A DNA stretch of 64,000 nt from Lucifuga dentata (GCA_014773175.1 VXCM01006029.1:1-64000), one strand, 5' to 3'; shown: positions 45,700 through 58,438, counted from the stretch's first letter. Notes: a model not told the origin generated them from the letters alone. Numbers and translations: made by a program.

Positions 45700-46196
45700 A
45701 GGGTGTGTTCACATGATTAGCAGTGAGCGGTGTGATCCATTATTGTGTGTTGGAGTTGAACGGTGTCTCCTAACGTTGTCACGCCACCTTGAGCGACACG
45801 CACCGCTCAGATTCTCCGTTTTGATGCTGCACTCAGTGTTCAATCAAATTCAACTTTAACCTTTCCAACGCACAACCAATGAGAGTACAGCTGTTAGCAG
45901 AAGTGACACAACAATGGAGAAGTTCATAACCTGCTCATATACCTCATATAACCTTACAATCATATTTTAAATATCAGGTTAGCTACATCCGAAGCTAAAG
46001 CTAGCTTAGTTGCTAATAGGTTAGTTAGCAGATGTAGCAGCTGTTTTTACTTCAGGCACTTCTTGATGACGCATGTTGTTACGTTAGCGCTCTGCTAACC
46101 CAGGTGCAGGGCATCAGGAGCGTAGGCAGCAAGGTGAGCAACGCGCAAATCGCTCTCTGCAGTGCAAATACCGCTTATCACGTGAAAACACCCTAA
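45700..46196. mobile_element. hAT-like element with AGGGTGTTTTCACGTGAT ends
   Basis: The left TAAGGGTGTGTTCACATGAT and right ATCACGTGAAAACACCCTA are diverged complements, continuing inward as AGCGGT/ACCGCT. AGGGTGTTTTCAC termini are common in fish hAT-like elements (from memory). No transposase frame. Confidence 0.6.
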
Positions 46197-46221
46197 GAGG
46201 AGGTGAAAGTGACAAAAGCAC

Positions 46222-46254
46222 CTCTTCCTCCTCCTCCTCCTCCTCCTCCTCCTC
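46222..46254. repeat. TCC triplet repeat
   Basis: (TCC)n, about 10 units. Confidence 0.9.
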
Positions 46255-49200
46255 CACATTGACTTTATAACTTACAGTATTTTCTTCTCTTTTCTGACAC
46301 AGAATAAAACACACACTTGTTGAACAGCAACTAGCTCCCTCTCGTTCGGATCCTTGTTGGTAAAATCAGTGACTTCTCGTGTCTTTTAACTTCTCGTGTG
46401 CGGTTCCCCGTGTTTTCACGTCCTTCTTCATCATCATGTCCACTTCGCCTGCGCTCTGTTGTGAGTCGAGCGTGCCGATACGCAGGATAACAGGAAATAC
46501 AGCTGAGTAATTGGAGCAGTTCAGCAATTATAGGATTTCTGAAGTCACCTAGTCTAACTGGGAAGCACAAGCTGACTTTCGCTAATTGCTTCGGATGAGT
46601 TTCCAGGGCTCGCCGCACGCCGCTTATGGACTTTGGTGTAGATTCTGTCTCAGGTTCCTGGAGTGGAGATCTGAGCACTTCACACCGAAACAGCTCCAGT
46701 CTTTGTGTCTGTTTCCTCTGTGTGTTTGATCGCCTGCAGTTAGCTGCTGTTGCTCATTATTGCTCATGCTGGTACATAAGTTATTGACAGCTGATTATGT
46801 GGTTGCCTAGCAATAGCAACATGCCCCTCTCTGGAAAACGGATTAGTTTGGGTTACAAAGCATCATGGCGTGCCCGTTTCTTTGCTCTGAACCAAAAGGA
46901 AAAGTTAATTGCATCACAACATTCTCATTTGATTGATATTCGGTAAAACTGCAAATGGAGTTTTGATGTGGAAAATTCCCTCCAAACTTCTTTGAGCTGT
47001 TTGTTTACACAGATTTACTTTTCCAAACTCAAAGCAAATCAAGGCCTGAAAAAGAGACATTTGGAAGTTTGGGTAACCTGCTGTTATCCTGTTATTTCTC
47101 ATAGTTTAGATCACATTCTCAGCTCTAATTAACTTTTCAAAAGAAGATGCAGCGTTGCGTTCAGGGACCTTTATGTTGCTGGTATTTTTGGTCATCACTT
47201 GAGATTTTTGCAGATGCTTTAAATTAAATACATGGGTCATACTTTAGAACTGTGTGGCAAACCAACCTTGCAGTCAGATACAGTTATGATAATTTTAAAG
47301 ATGCAAGACAGTATTTTCAGTTTCTCTCTCTCTCTCTCTCTCTACTTCCTCTTCCTCTGCACCTCTTTGCTTGGCCAATCACCTGTGCTGTTTTAAAAAT
47401 CGAGCGGTGACGACCATGTGACCCTCCAAACCGTCCCTCTGCAGCCACCTGTTTTGGCGACAGTTACATCATATTTTCTGCACATTTCCTGTCCATGTAA
47501 CCAGCCTTAACCAGCTCAGAGTTTAGTATTTTAGACTCGTATATGTAGAATTGGGTTTGGTTCATTATTTTGGACTCGGCCACCCTGACGACTGAATGCT
47601 TCCTGTATTTTTTGTAGTAAATTAACTCCCTCTGGTTTTGTTTCTTTAAATCTCTTACCTGCCCGACTTTTTTGTATTTTCTTTTTATCTTAACGTAAGC
47701 TTAACCCTCCCTTGTCTTTATTCCAGTAGGTCTTAGCAGGAGGTTGTAACAGCAGGAAATTTGTCTAGGAGGAAGTCGTGCTGAGACTCGCTGACAATTT
47801 ACACACTCGTACATGGTGCAGCGACGACACCACATGCAACGCAAGGAAGAGAGGAGGAAAACGACTCCACGCACGTCTAAAAATACACATTCAGCATGAA
47901 TTTACGCAGAGACATACAGTCTGACTGCATCCAGCAGCAAACTGCTCCAATTTCCTTTACATTATTACATCAACAATAAAGCTACATTATCATAGCGCCC
48001 GGAAAAAAAGATGAAAACTGCAACCACAGCAAAAGAAAAGGGTATTTTTCAGCTTCTCTGTTGAGTTTTTGCATAATATTCCGGATACTTTCAACTTAAT
48101 TTATAAAGTAATTTCCATATCTTAAAGCATCGGGGAGTTAAGTTTCACAAAACTTACTTTTCCTCATCAGTATGAAAATGAATGCAGCCAGGAGTTCTAA
48201 CAGCTAATCAGATGTCTGACGCTAGGGAACCTGTGCTATTGGTTAGTTATCGTGTTCAACAACATGATAAAACAACAGCTCACATCGTCATTACCATGGA
48301 AACATGAAAGTGTAAATACAAAGATTCATCATCTCGACCTGTTGTTCAGGTCATCCAAAGGGAGTAAGCACAAAGAAATATGGTATTTACAGCCAACATG
48401 ACTTCACTCATAAACTCCATACTAACATCACGTTAGCTCAGTGTTTCCATACATAGGCTCTACCTGGACGGCCCGCCCAGGTAGGTGAAGACCTGTCCAG
48501 GTAGTTAACAGTTTATCATCCATTTCAATTATTGAAAACTCTTTTTTTTTTTTTAAATACAGTACCTCTGTCTTCTGTTCTCCTGCCGCTTGTAATGCTA
48601 ATCAAGTTTGAGCCAATCGATGCACTTCTACGTCATCATGGCAGCGGAGTTGTTACCTGAGTCAAAGCAGGGCTGAAAATCAGGAGTTTCAGCTTTGAGC
48701 TCAGCTCGTAATGAAAAGAAATAATGTAATGAACAGAAGGCAGACCGCCGGCTCGATACGCATCTGTCCCGTAGTAGGAAAGGGCCATAATATATCTTGC
48801 TATTAACATATATGAGCCAATCAGGAGTCAGCTCCTTGTGGCCAGGCATAATGTGTAAGTAAGCGGGTTTGCAGAGGTTGGAGGAAGGTGACGGCTCAGG
48901 GAGGAAGCTGCACGGGTGACAAGTGGCCGGAGTCCCAATGTCCCAGCATCATCTTTCAGAGAAAAGTTTCTGGAATGAACGGCTGCCTGAGAGCAAGCGT
49001 TCGGCTGTATATCATCCTGTCCTCTTCCTTCACCCCCGGTGTCACGCCGCTTTTTTATGGAGGGCAGCTGACAGCCAATTATCTGCTCAGCAGGGAGGTC
49101 AGCACGCCGGAGCTCATCCGTGGAACCAGAGGAGAAAAAACAAAAACGACGGCGATGGACGAGGCACCGATGGCGTCGCTTACTGACCTGGTTGATTGGC

Positions 49201-51044
49201 TGTGAGATGTTTTAGTTATCAGAGGAAGAAGAATCAGTTGTTTTTTGGATTTAACAGAAACACGTTGCCGCCCTGTTGGAAGGTGACGTGCAGCTTTCAC
49301 AACTCAGCTGAGTGGAGCTGCAGATGCAGCAGCAGGAGCCGCAATCAATTCTCATCTTCACAGTTTTGTGTGGAGTGTCAGGGTGCTGGAACAAAGCATG
49401 ATGGGAAACAGATTCTCTCCTATTAATAGACTCAGAGGCTGTTTGAAGTCATTCGCCTTTTATCCACCAACGATAGCCAAAACTCTACATACAGCATCGC
49501 TTTGGAAACTAGTCACATGATGTTTGTTTCTGTCGCTAACTCCCATGCTGCACCATGCATGATGGTCATTAGCTTCTGATTAGTTTCAGGTTAGCTTCTG
49601 ATTAGTTTCTGGTTAGCTTCTGGTTAGCAAGCACTACCTTTACTTGACTGTGAATTCAGAAATGTTTTGGTGAAGTGACAATGAAAAATTAAAATGGCGG
49701 TGTAATTTTAATGTTTTTAAGTTTTGGCTAATTTTTGTCTCCACAGCCTGGAAAAGAAGGCAAGATGGATTGTTTCTTTAATATGTCTAAGATCTAGTTT
49801 GGTGTGTACTTGACTTCACAATGTATAAGAAATTCTTATACTTATTTATTTTTGTTTAATGAGTTTGGTTCTTTTTGTATCTGAGGCCACAGTAACAGGT
49901 TCAGACCGAACACGTCTCTTCAAGAGGACGTCAGACCTTCTGGTTTCATCTGTTGTTTGGTTTCAGTTTTTGTTTAATTTTGAACTCCAATAATACGACT
50001 ACAACAGAATCAGTTTTTGACAGGAACCAGAACCAATAAATGGAATTTTCATCATAATTCATTAAATCTATTCAATATCCTTAACTTACAATGCAAACAT
50101 ATCAATCTTATAATTCCTTTGAGCCTATTAATGAGACTTAATTATCTTATTTTGAGTGAGATTATTTCATCTCCAGCACAAGTTATTTTTTCTCTTTCCT
50201 CCTCCACATTTGTCAAAAGATGCTGACCCTCGTTTCTTACTTCAATTTACATAAGTTCATTTTTATTAGAAATAACATCAGCACACTGGCAAATTCTTTG
50301 GCATGACTGAAGAAAGTAAGATTTGTAGGATTTAGGAACAGAAAGAAATGACGAGTCAAGATAACATTTTTGTTGCTCAGTGGGTATAAAAATAAACGCC
50401 ACCAAGAATGGCTGAGTCAAAACTCTGAGTAGAAAACAGCTCGCAGGCTAAAGTCTATGATTCTGGGCAAAAAAGTGCAAAATTCTGCATTTTGGTCGGC
50501 CGAAGTTTGTTCAGAGGCGCTTAGAAACTGAGACTCAGGAGAAATGAGCGAGTCAGCAGCTCTGCTTCATATGTTTACTAAGAGTAAATGCTGAAGAAGC
50601 TGAAACCTGCAGGTACGGTCAGTCAAATGACTCATACAGGTATTCAGCAAAAAAGACAAGAAGACAGCAGGTTTCACACACACACACACACACACACTAT
50701 AAACTATAAATGAACACACAGAGAGCATCAGTCACTAAAGAAACTTTCTGCCTCATCAGAAAACGCCTGGAAAACAAATCAAAAATCCTGACAATTTAAT
50801 CATTTTTGCTAAAAACAGTCATTCTTTTTCATTCAGGTAAGCATCGTTCATGATAATAGCGGTATGATTTTTTTATGTGGTAAATATTTGTCATATTACA
50901 ACGTTAATGGCATGATGATGTGTTGATGAGTTTTCACGTGATGCGAAACAAGAAAAAAAATTAAACAAAAGTATGAAAGTAGCAGGCCAGCGCCTGAAGA
51001 ATTATTTCCTAAAACAGAGCTTCCTCTGCTGTTTGAAATGGTTC

Positions 51045-51163
51045 GCTACAAGGCTAAGTGGCTAACAGCTACAAGGCTAAGTGGCTAACAGCTACAAGGC
51101 TAACTGGCTAATAGCAACAAGGCTAACTGGCTAACAACTACAAGGCTAACTGGCTAACAGCTA
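51045..51163. repeat. 23-bp tandem repeat, five units
   Basis: GCTACAAGGCTAAGTGGCTA plus ACA, with small changes between units. Confidence 0.9.
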
Positions 51164-51572
51164 AAGGTGGAAACAGCAGCAAATTAGTTTCTCCATCTGA
51201 AGCAGAAACCTGGTGAATACCAAGAAAGCCACCTGAGAGCCAATCAGCTGATTTGAGACACAAAACAAACAGGAAGTGTTTGACTCAGTCAAGAGCGGGG
51301 GGGGNTGATGCTGGAGGTAGGGCGAATAGGTCCATAATCGTCCACTGTTTCCACACGCCAAGGAAATTATGAAAGAAAGAAAAATATGTTTGCTTCATTT
51401 AAGTTAATTTTAATAATATTATATTGTGCAGCAAAGGCCACTGGCCATCCCACCAATGGCTGCGGCCCACCAGGAAAAGTCCCGCCTCTGCCAATGGTCA
51501 ATCCAACCCTGAGCATAACTGTTAGCTAGTTGTACTTCCTGTGAGAGAAAAAGCTAACGGTGGAGTGAAATC

Positions 51573-52290
51573 AGGTTCAGGTTCCTTGGGGTCCACAACA
51601 GCGAGGTGAAGTGGTCACACCGACTCTGTGATCAGGACTGCTGACCAGCGTCTCTTCTTCCTGCAGAGACTGAGGAGGTTCGGCGTGGACAGGAGGATTC
51701 TCTGCAGCTTCTACAGGTGCGGCACAGACAGCGTCCTCTCCGGCCGGTAAGGGAGAAGCTCCAGGCAGGACCGCAAGTCACTGCAGAGGGTCGTCAAACC
51801 TGCTCAACACATCAGCAGGTCAGAGCTTCCATCCATGCAGAGGAGGAAATACTCAGACCAGCAGCAAACTCTTCCCTCTGCTGCCATCAGAGCCAGATCC
51901 AGCAGCTCAGAGACACTTTCTACCCACAAGCCATCAGGCTGTTGACCTGCAGGACTTTATGAACACATGCACACACACACACTCTTGCACTCCCACACAG
52001 GCACTTCCACACACTCATTCAACATCAACGCTACCTGTAAATATGCACAGTACTTCAACACTGCAAAACCGCATCACATCCTCCTGTACAATGTATGGTG
52101 TAGGAGTATATGCATATGTATATATGTATATATTTGACATGTATATATTTGACTCACGTGACACTTCATTCCATCTCCCTTATCCCTTTGGAAGCACAAA
52201 AGCACACAAATTTCACAAATTTCACCACCTACAATGTCGCCACCCGCGGCATTGTTGTGAATGTGACAATAAAAATCTCAAAATCTTGAA
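51573..52290 (+). mobile_element. 5'-truncated, frame-broken LINE: reverse transcriptase C-terminus and 3' tail
   Basis: Across frames I read FLGVHNSEVKWSH, then RLFFLQRLRRFGVDRRIL and CSFYRCGTDSVLSG, then KSLQRVVK, AQHISRSELPSM and LRDTFYPQAIRLL. This order is typical of the region after the polymerase motifs in teleost L2/Rex1-type LINEs. A frameshift near 51610, a deletion near 51745 and rearrangement after 51835 make it non-functional. The tail is AT-rich and ends AATAAAAATCTCAAAATC at about 52286. Confidence 0.75.
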
Positions 52291-52309
52291 ATTAGCTAAA
52301 AAAAAAATC

Positions 52310-52667
52310 AATATTCTGCCTGCTAAGACGTACGAAGAAGGAACAGTTATTTTTAATTTCTCGTAAAATCCATCTTCTCCTGGTATATATTATGTTGGAT
52401 TAAATTAAGCAACCTTACCAAAAAAATAAAAAATAAAATACAAACAATATGCTGTGATTATTTAGCTGAAGCACATTTCAATCTCTACAAGTTCATTTTA
52501 ATTGCGTACTGGAATTAGCTAAATGTCAGTCTGGAAGGTAGGAAAAACAATTCTAAAATGCACCACTCCAGAAGTATGTTTTGGAAAATAGCTGGCAGTA
52601 ATGTAACGTGTCTGTGGGTGGCATTTATTAGGCTCAAACGTGCAAAACCACTGTTATGCTCCTTTAA
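52310..52667 (+). mobile_element. TTAA-ended MITE, older group, right half
   Basis: Starts in the middle (CCTGCTAAGACGTACG) and continues through GTCAGTCTGGAAGGTAGG to TTATGCTCCTTTAA. It directly follows the LINE tail. Confidence 0.75.
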
Positions 52668-53495
52668 CACGCTCTGACACATCGTCCTACGACAGAAAGG
52701 TAAAAACAAATCATGTCTGGTCCTGTTTTAACATCGTCACGTCATCCTCAACAAAGCATGGTTTCTTCAGAGGAAAGCACCTGTCGACTCTCTGAAACGG
52801 GCCTGAGGAGTGGGCGGAGCCTGGACGGACGAGCGGAGACGAGCTTTGAGTTACTTGGAGCCGGAAAACTGCTGGTGAGGCAGAAGGAGGCTCTTTCTGT
52901 TCAGCTGGTGGAGCAGCAATGAAAGCTGGGCTGCTATTCCCCGGTGCTGAACAGAGAAAAAGCTGCAGCTTCTGCAGCGAGGACCAAGAAATGCCTGAAT
53001 TCAAAGACTTCAGGCTTTGAGGAGGAGGGGAGCGCGGGATGAGAGGAAGAGGAGGGTACACTCATACCGGCAGAGCAGAGGGGAAGGTTTCATCAGCGCT
53101 GGAGAAAGTCCTGAAAGTTTTGACTGATAAGTTCTGAGCTAAGATGCAACTCAGAAGACGTTGGAATAAATTATTTTTTTCAACATAACCTCCTTCTGAC
53201 TTCTCTCACACACACACACACACACACATTCTGCTAATGACGCTGTGAAGAATTTTATATCAGTTTCACAGAAGTCCAGAAAGATACGACGTCATCGCCC
53301 AAGGCCAAATGTGTTTGTTCGTATTTGGGAAGAGGTGGGAGGAGTCTGAAAGGTCAAAGGTCAGTAACATGGCTGCTGAATTAGCAGCCAGCTTTGACTC
53401 ATTGGTGCATCCAACAAATAAGAAAGTCCCATGTCCTCCTGATGTATGAAAACAAGAGACAAGGAGGTAAACAGGAAAATCCTTTACTTAAATCC

Positions 53496-53560
53496 TTTAC
53501 TTGGTTTTGCATCTTTAGGCCCAATATATACATCCACATACACATTAAGTTACCCAGCAA
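53496..53560 (+). mobile_element. TTAA-ended MITE, older group, small left-end remnant
   Basis: GGTTTTGCATCTTTAGGCCC and CATCCACATACACATTAAG resemble the outer arm of older copies. Confidence 0.5.
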
Positions 53561-53644
53561 AAGTGGCTAGTTATGAGAGACCAGACTGAGAGCTTTGAGC
53601 TTTTTGCTGAATTTTTATGCATCAGTCCACAACTCCTCTGAGCT

Positions 53645-53905
53645 AAACATGTTGCATGTTGGCATGCTGTATGGTGCATGTTGGTGTGCTGCATGTCGGC
53701 GTGCTGCACAGTGCATGTCGACATTTTGCATGGCGCATGTCAGCGTGATGCACGGTGCACGTTGGCGTTCTGCATGTTGGCATATTGCATAGCGCATGTC
53801 ATTGTTTTGCATGGAATACGTCAGTGTGTTGCACGGTGAATGTCGGCATGTTGCATGGGTGCATGTCGGCGTGTTGCACAGTGCATGTCAGCATGCATGA
53901 AGGAG
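53645..53905. repeat. Degenerate 22-bp tandem repeat
   Basis: Units such as GCATGTCGGCGTGCTGCACA plus GT, about 11-12, each with GCATGT...TTGCA spacing of about 22 bases. It is diverged, so probably old. Confidence 0.8.
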
Positions 53906-53980
53906 GAGAGGAAACTCAGCTGATTAGCCTCACTACTGTTTAGACAGCCTGTTGTGCAATAATTATACCTGCAGGTAATA

Positions 53981-53983
<3 letters not shown>

Positions 53984-54017
<34 letters not shown>
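53984..54017. repeat. GA microsatellite
   Basis: Uninterrupted GA run. Confidence 0.9.
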
Positions 54018-54022
<5 letters not shown>

Positions 54023-54479
54023 GTCGGGGTAAATTCATTCCTTCAAGAAAGGTGGAAAGTAATTTGAGTACATTTACTTGTTTTATGGTATTGGTACTTT
54101 CTACTAGTTCTATTCTTGGCTTCTCTCTTTGGTTGTATGAGGACAGTATTTATTGTGCTATGCAAAAATCACTTGGATGGTCCTTTAACCTGATCTGTTC
54201 CTATAAAAACCTGTATTTTCCGATAAAAACTGTAAGAATTGGAAACGTTGAACCCCACTCGTCATATTTCTTGACCCTGGATCTGATTTTCTTCCAGCCT
54301 GAGCGTGAATACTTGTAGTAGATTTCAGTGTGACTATTAGCGTGTAGCAGCTTTGTTAGCAGCGTTTTCAGAGCAGCTTCCTCACACTGCCCTTTCTCTG
54401 CTTCACACCCACACCGGATTATTCTGCCTTTACCTCTCCCTCTCTCTCTCTTACTGAACTGAAGACTGTTTTTACCTTC

Positions 54480-54543
<64 letters not shown>
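54480..54543. repeat. GA microsatellite
   Basis: GA run with GACA and GAAA interruptions. Confidence 0.9.
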
Positions 54544-54921
54544 CGGGGAGGAAAGAAATCGATGCTGGCTGCCCTTTAAAAACAATTCACTGCTGCAGTT
54601 TCTTGGGGGATTGGGGTCAACTCTCTGCTGCCACTCACTGCTGCCCTGCAGCCATCAAGTCCAGCGTTCAATTCATTTACAGCGATCCCTCAAAGACCGA
54701 AGCCAGAAAACACACCATGGATGTTAGAAACATGACTGAGAGAAACGCACCAATGAGCTGCAAGCACCTGACTCATAAAGAATTGCTAAATATACAATTT
54801 CATAACTCCGTCTTATTTATCACAACCATCATACGACATGTATCAGTGATGGAAGCAGTACTCACATTATTTACTTCAGTAAAAGTATCAATAATAACAA
54901 GTATTAGCAGTGAAAGGATTT

Positions 54922-55501
54922 TTAAAGGGCCATACCGGTGCTTTTGCATGCTTGATCCCAATAAATACAACCCGCATACACGTTAATGATAACTATTTTC
55001 CAAAACATAAAACAGTGTTTTAGTTTTCCTATTATTTTGCCAAATTCCCTCCTCATCTTTCAAATTAAATGTTCAGGTGATACACCTCACACAACTTCAA
55101 ATTCACCTGGAAATTCAATGTTTTGCCTGTTAACATGTATGTCTGAATGTACAAGGGATGGCCATTTTTAATTTCTAAAAGCTGTCTTCTCCTGGGACTA
55201 TTTTCCCTGGCGGAGGCATACATTTTCTTCTGTTCAGCTCCGTGTTGAATCGATTAAATAAAGTTATTTTAACAAAAAAATTTAATAAACATCATATTCA
55301 CTCAAGCATGTTTCAAAAGTTGATTTTTACAGTGAACTGGAATGAACTGAAACTAATAGCAGTCTGAAAGGTAGGAAAAACAATTCTAATATTTATCGCT
55401 CCATTAATATGTTTTAAAAAATGGTTGTCAGTAACATAACATGTTATGTGATTAGTATTTATTGGGCTCAAACATGCATAATCACCAGTATGGTCCTTTA
55501 A
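54922..55501 (+). mobile_element. TTAA-ended MITE, older group, full length
   Basis: TTAAAGGGCCATACCGGTGC to CACCAGTATGGTCCTTTAA. The interior has TGGGACTATTTTCCCTGG and GAATGAACTGAAACTAATAG. Confidence 0.9.
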
Positions 55502-55674
55502 CGTACTCATAACGAAATGAGACTGAAATTTCCAGAAGAAAGAAAGAAAGAAAAATTTAAATGTCCTAAAACTCTTTTTGATCAATCTGTAAAAGTCATC
55601 AAGCTAAAACAAGTCAGTTTATCAGAGTTCCAGAAAAATTCAAACTTTGGAAACTTTTATGTGACAACAGACAA

Positions 55675-55885
55675 ATTTATCTCATATTAAATGTGTAAAA
55701 ACAGGAAAAGATAGAAGAAAGATCAAAGAAGAAGAAAAATAATGAGATGAAAGTGCAGAAAGAAAAAGAAAGAAAGAAGGGAATGTAAGAAAGGAAAGGA
55801 AGAATTGAGACAAAAATGGAATAAAAGATGAAAAGGAGGAAAGAAAGATGGAGGAAAGCATGAAATAAATAAGGAAGGAAAGATG
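55675..55885. repeat. Polypurine tract
   Basis: About 200 bases almost all A/G with GAAA, GGAAA and GAAGAA units; degenerate. Confidence 0.8.
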
Positions 55886-57059
55886 GCAGCAATGTGTTTC
55901 AGCCGTTTATTTTACACCTAACCCTTAATATCTTCCTGCAATTAAACCTGCAATTAATAAGCTCAGCATGACACTATATGCTGCTGTTATTAGACATAAC
56001 CAGCCATATTCACAGTGACAGTAACCTTTATCTAGTGAATAAAGTGATTTAACACAAGGATCAACACCTATGACGGTTACAACACACTAACAGCAGACAT
56101 GAATAGGATGTAGCATTATTACGCATTACAACAGGATGCTGCATCACATATAAACATGGCATAGCCTAAATCAGTGTCGTTACCAAAGAAACAAGAACAA
56201 ACTCACAACAACCATCACATTTACTCATACGACCAGCAAGTCAGCAAAAATGCTGTAAAACACAAATAACACAATCAGATTCAACAGGCTTCTCCACAGA
56301 TTCCAGCTACATAAAAATCCATCAGACTTACCAAAGCTGCTCATCATCTGAAGACAAAGTCCGTCCTCCTTTCTGTCTTTAGAAAGAGTTTAACCACATG
56401 GCTGGACATTATCGGTGCGTTTCAGTTCCAAAATGTGAAAAAGAAAGTGTTGTAAATCCATTTCTTCTTCTCCTTCAGCCATTGTGTGTTAAAAAACAAC
56501 AGGACTAAGTAAAAATCTAAACAAAAAATCTAAAGAATCTAAACGTCAAGAAAGAAAGTTTAAATAAACATTAATGCTACGTTACATGCTAGCTAGGTTT
56601 ACTTGAATTAGCTAAGCTAACCGGTCCTCTTCTTCTTCTGATGAATTTCTGGCAGGCTGTTTAGCTGTTAGCATAATGCTGTACTCTGATGACGTAGGCC
56701 AAGGCCAGCTAGAAGGCCCTGACGTGTAAAAGAACACGCCCAACATGGCAAACTCAAAATCTGATTGGTTAAAGAATATGACAATCAACAACATCGTCCC
56801 ATTAGCTTGAATAGCAGAGGGGATTCACTGGAGATTCTGAAGGCCTCAGGCTAGATTTTTTTACCCAGAGACAGCACAGGGGAAAATCTGATTGGATAAA
56901 AGCTCTAATTTACATGAGCTGCACTGGAAGGAGGGAGAGAGTAGCGATGAAATGACGTTAATAACAAAACTGATGGGAACGAACTTTGTAAAATACATAT
57001 AGCATTAATTAAAATATTAAATAATAAAAACATAATTTGATGATTCTGACAATCTCTAG

Positions 57060-57108
57060 GCCAGCAGAGAAGGCCTTGCTGGCCCTGACGGCACACCACT
57101 GATGTATT
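57060..57108. mobile_element. Possible DNA-element terminus ending GGCACACCACTG
   Basis: GCCAGCAGAGAAGGCCTTGC and CTGACGGCACACCACTG resemble a terminus I know from fish DNA elements (CAGTGGTGTGCCGTCAGGG in reverse). A related GGCCAGCTAGAAGGCCCTGA lies near 56701. The opposite end was not found. Confidence 0.35.
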
Positions 57109-57498
57109 ATGTTATTCATGCAGAACATCTTCAGAATAAATAATAACTACAGCCATCAGATAACTGCAGAGGAGGACAAAGTACAATATTTCCTCTGGGA
57201 AAGTAAAAAGTCTGAAAAATCCCGTCAGTCTCTCAGAAATAATATAAAGCAGATTATGTGTTTGTGTCTGACACGGTGAGAAACGCCGGCAGCCTTTCAG
57301 CGCCGCGCTAATCTCAGATTGATCTTTACTCCGCCATCATCAGCCGCCATCTGCAAACAGCCGAGCGACCAATAAGAGCAGAATTCATCTCCGGCTTTAA
57401 TTTCAGCGATAAACCTCCGTAATCCACCGTCTGGAAAAGTTCCGCGTGGAGAAGAAAGGAAGCCGGCGGCCGAAATGAAAGAGGATTACAGACGTTAC

Positions 57499-57649
57499 CT
57501 GTGTTCCGACTCGTGGATGGAGAATATGACGCCTGACGTAGACGACTTCTGCTGGATGGAGGCCAGGAAGGTGAACTCGCTTTTACTCCTGAACAGCTGG
57601 ATCACCTTCTCCGTGATGCGTGCCGGGGCATGCACCGCTCTGCCCGCAT
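57499..57649 (-). CDS. nell1: nell1 exon encoding the first part of the TSPN/laminin-G-like domain
   Basis: 151-base minus-strand exon. The first two bases (AT) finish a codon from the upstream exon, most simply the Asp of the FLFQD motif. It then reads AGRAVHAPARITEKVIQLF, RSKSEFTFLASIQQKSS and TSGVIFSIHESEH, ending AG, which joins to Ser in the next exon. Human NELL1 has EKLIQLFRNKSEFT...QQKPSTSGVI...LEHS here, so the match is clear; NELL2 has a different QxFFQKLRNKNEFT. The acceptor is TTTGATTCCTCAG before 57649 and the donor is GTAACG from 57498. By the mammalian gene this is probably coding exon 3, but the number is inferred. No signal peptide is in the window, so upstream exons lie beyond base 64000. 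Confidence 0.93.
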
Positions 57650-57833
57650 CTGAGGAATCAAAGCAAACAGGAAGTAACCGTCATCATCTTCACAGGTCAT
57701 GTTCTGTCTGAAAAAAGTGGGTGAGAGCACATCATTTCTCCTATATATCAACACACACATACACATAAATACAACATACACACATATATAAAAACAATAC
57801 CGCTCAAAAGTTTGGAAGTCTCCTGCTTTCCAT

Positions 57834-58388
57834 TTAAAGGACCATACCGGTGACTGTGCATGTTTGAGCCCCATAAATACAACCAGCATACATGTTACAC
57901 TACTGGTAACTAATTTCCAAAACATAAAACCATATTTTAGTTTTTCCTGTTTGTTTGTTTTTTTTTTTAAATCTCCTAATCTTTCAAAATCAAATGTTCA
58001 GGTGATACAACCACCTTAAAATTCAAAGTTTCACCTGCAAACGTTTATGCACGATTGTAGAATGTTTGGAGAAAAGCATGAAAACACAGTCATTTTAATT
58101 TCTCTGTAAAAGTTTCTGGAACTATATTTCCTGGCGGAGAAATATGTCGTCTTCTGTGCAGCTCCATGTTGGATCAGTTTAAATAAAGTTACTTTAAAAA
58201 AAACAAAAACAACCCTAATAGACGTGTTGTTTGCTGTGATGAATTATTTATCTCAAGCATGTTTCATGTCTCTACAAGTTGATTTTTATAGCATATTGGA
58301 ATGAACTAAACCAATGACGGTTTGGAAGGTAGGAAAAAGAATCTAAAATTTACCACTAAAGCAGCACATGTTGGAAAATGGTAACATG
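57834..58388 (+). mobile_element. TTAA-ended MITE, older group, right arm missing
   Basis: TTAAAGGACCATACCGGTGA through GGTTTGGAAGGTAGGAAAAA to TGTTGGAAAATGGTAACATG, where it stops. The next younger copy begins about 50 bases later. Confidence 0.85.
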
Positions 58389-58438
58389 GACTCAGATTTT
58401 ATATGTTGTTGTTGACACGGGCCTTACAGAGGGCCTCC

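Larger units (their letters stand above)
40049..57498 (-). other. nell1: nell1 intron between the 57499 and 39815 exons
   Basis: A 17.45-kb phase-2 intron. The donor GT is at 57497-57498 and the acceptor AG at 40049-40050 (minus strand). It holds nested retroposon pieces near 40.4-41.6 kb, a scaffold gap, several DNA elements and microsatellites. I recognise nothing in about 41946-42896, 43348-44596, 46255-51044 (except a short CT run at 47323-47343 and a CA run at 50676-50697), 52668-53495 (except a CA run at 53205-53228), 54018-54479 and 55886-57059. Confidence 0.85.

Noticed and set aside
46331..46678. 115-codon minus-strand open frame
   Set aside because: No motif, no splice context and no repeat homology that I recognise. 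Chance frame in intron sequence.
51717..51962. 81-codon open frame as a host gene
   Set aside because: It is an out-of-frame shadow of a decayed LINE reverse transcriptase C-terminus.
8271..57649. Assignment to nell2 instead of nell1
   Set aside because: At IRYHY, GKPR, ADGQWHK, IDPP and HGLFK the sequence follows NELL1, where NELL2 has different residues.
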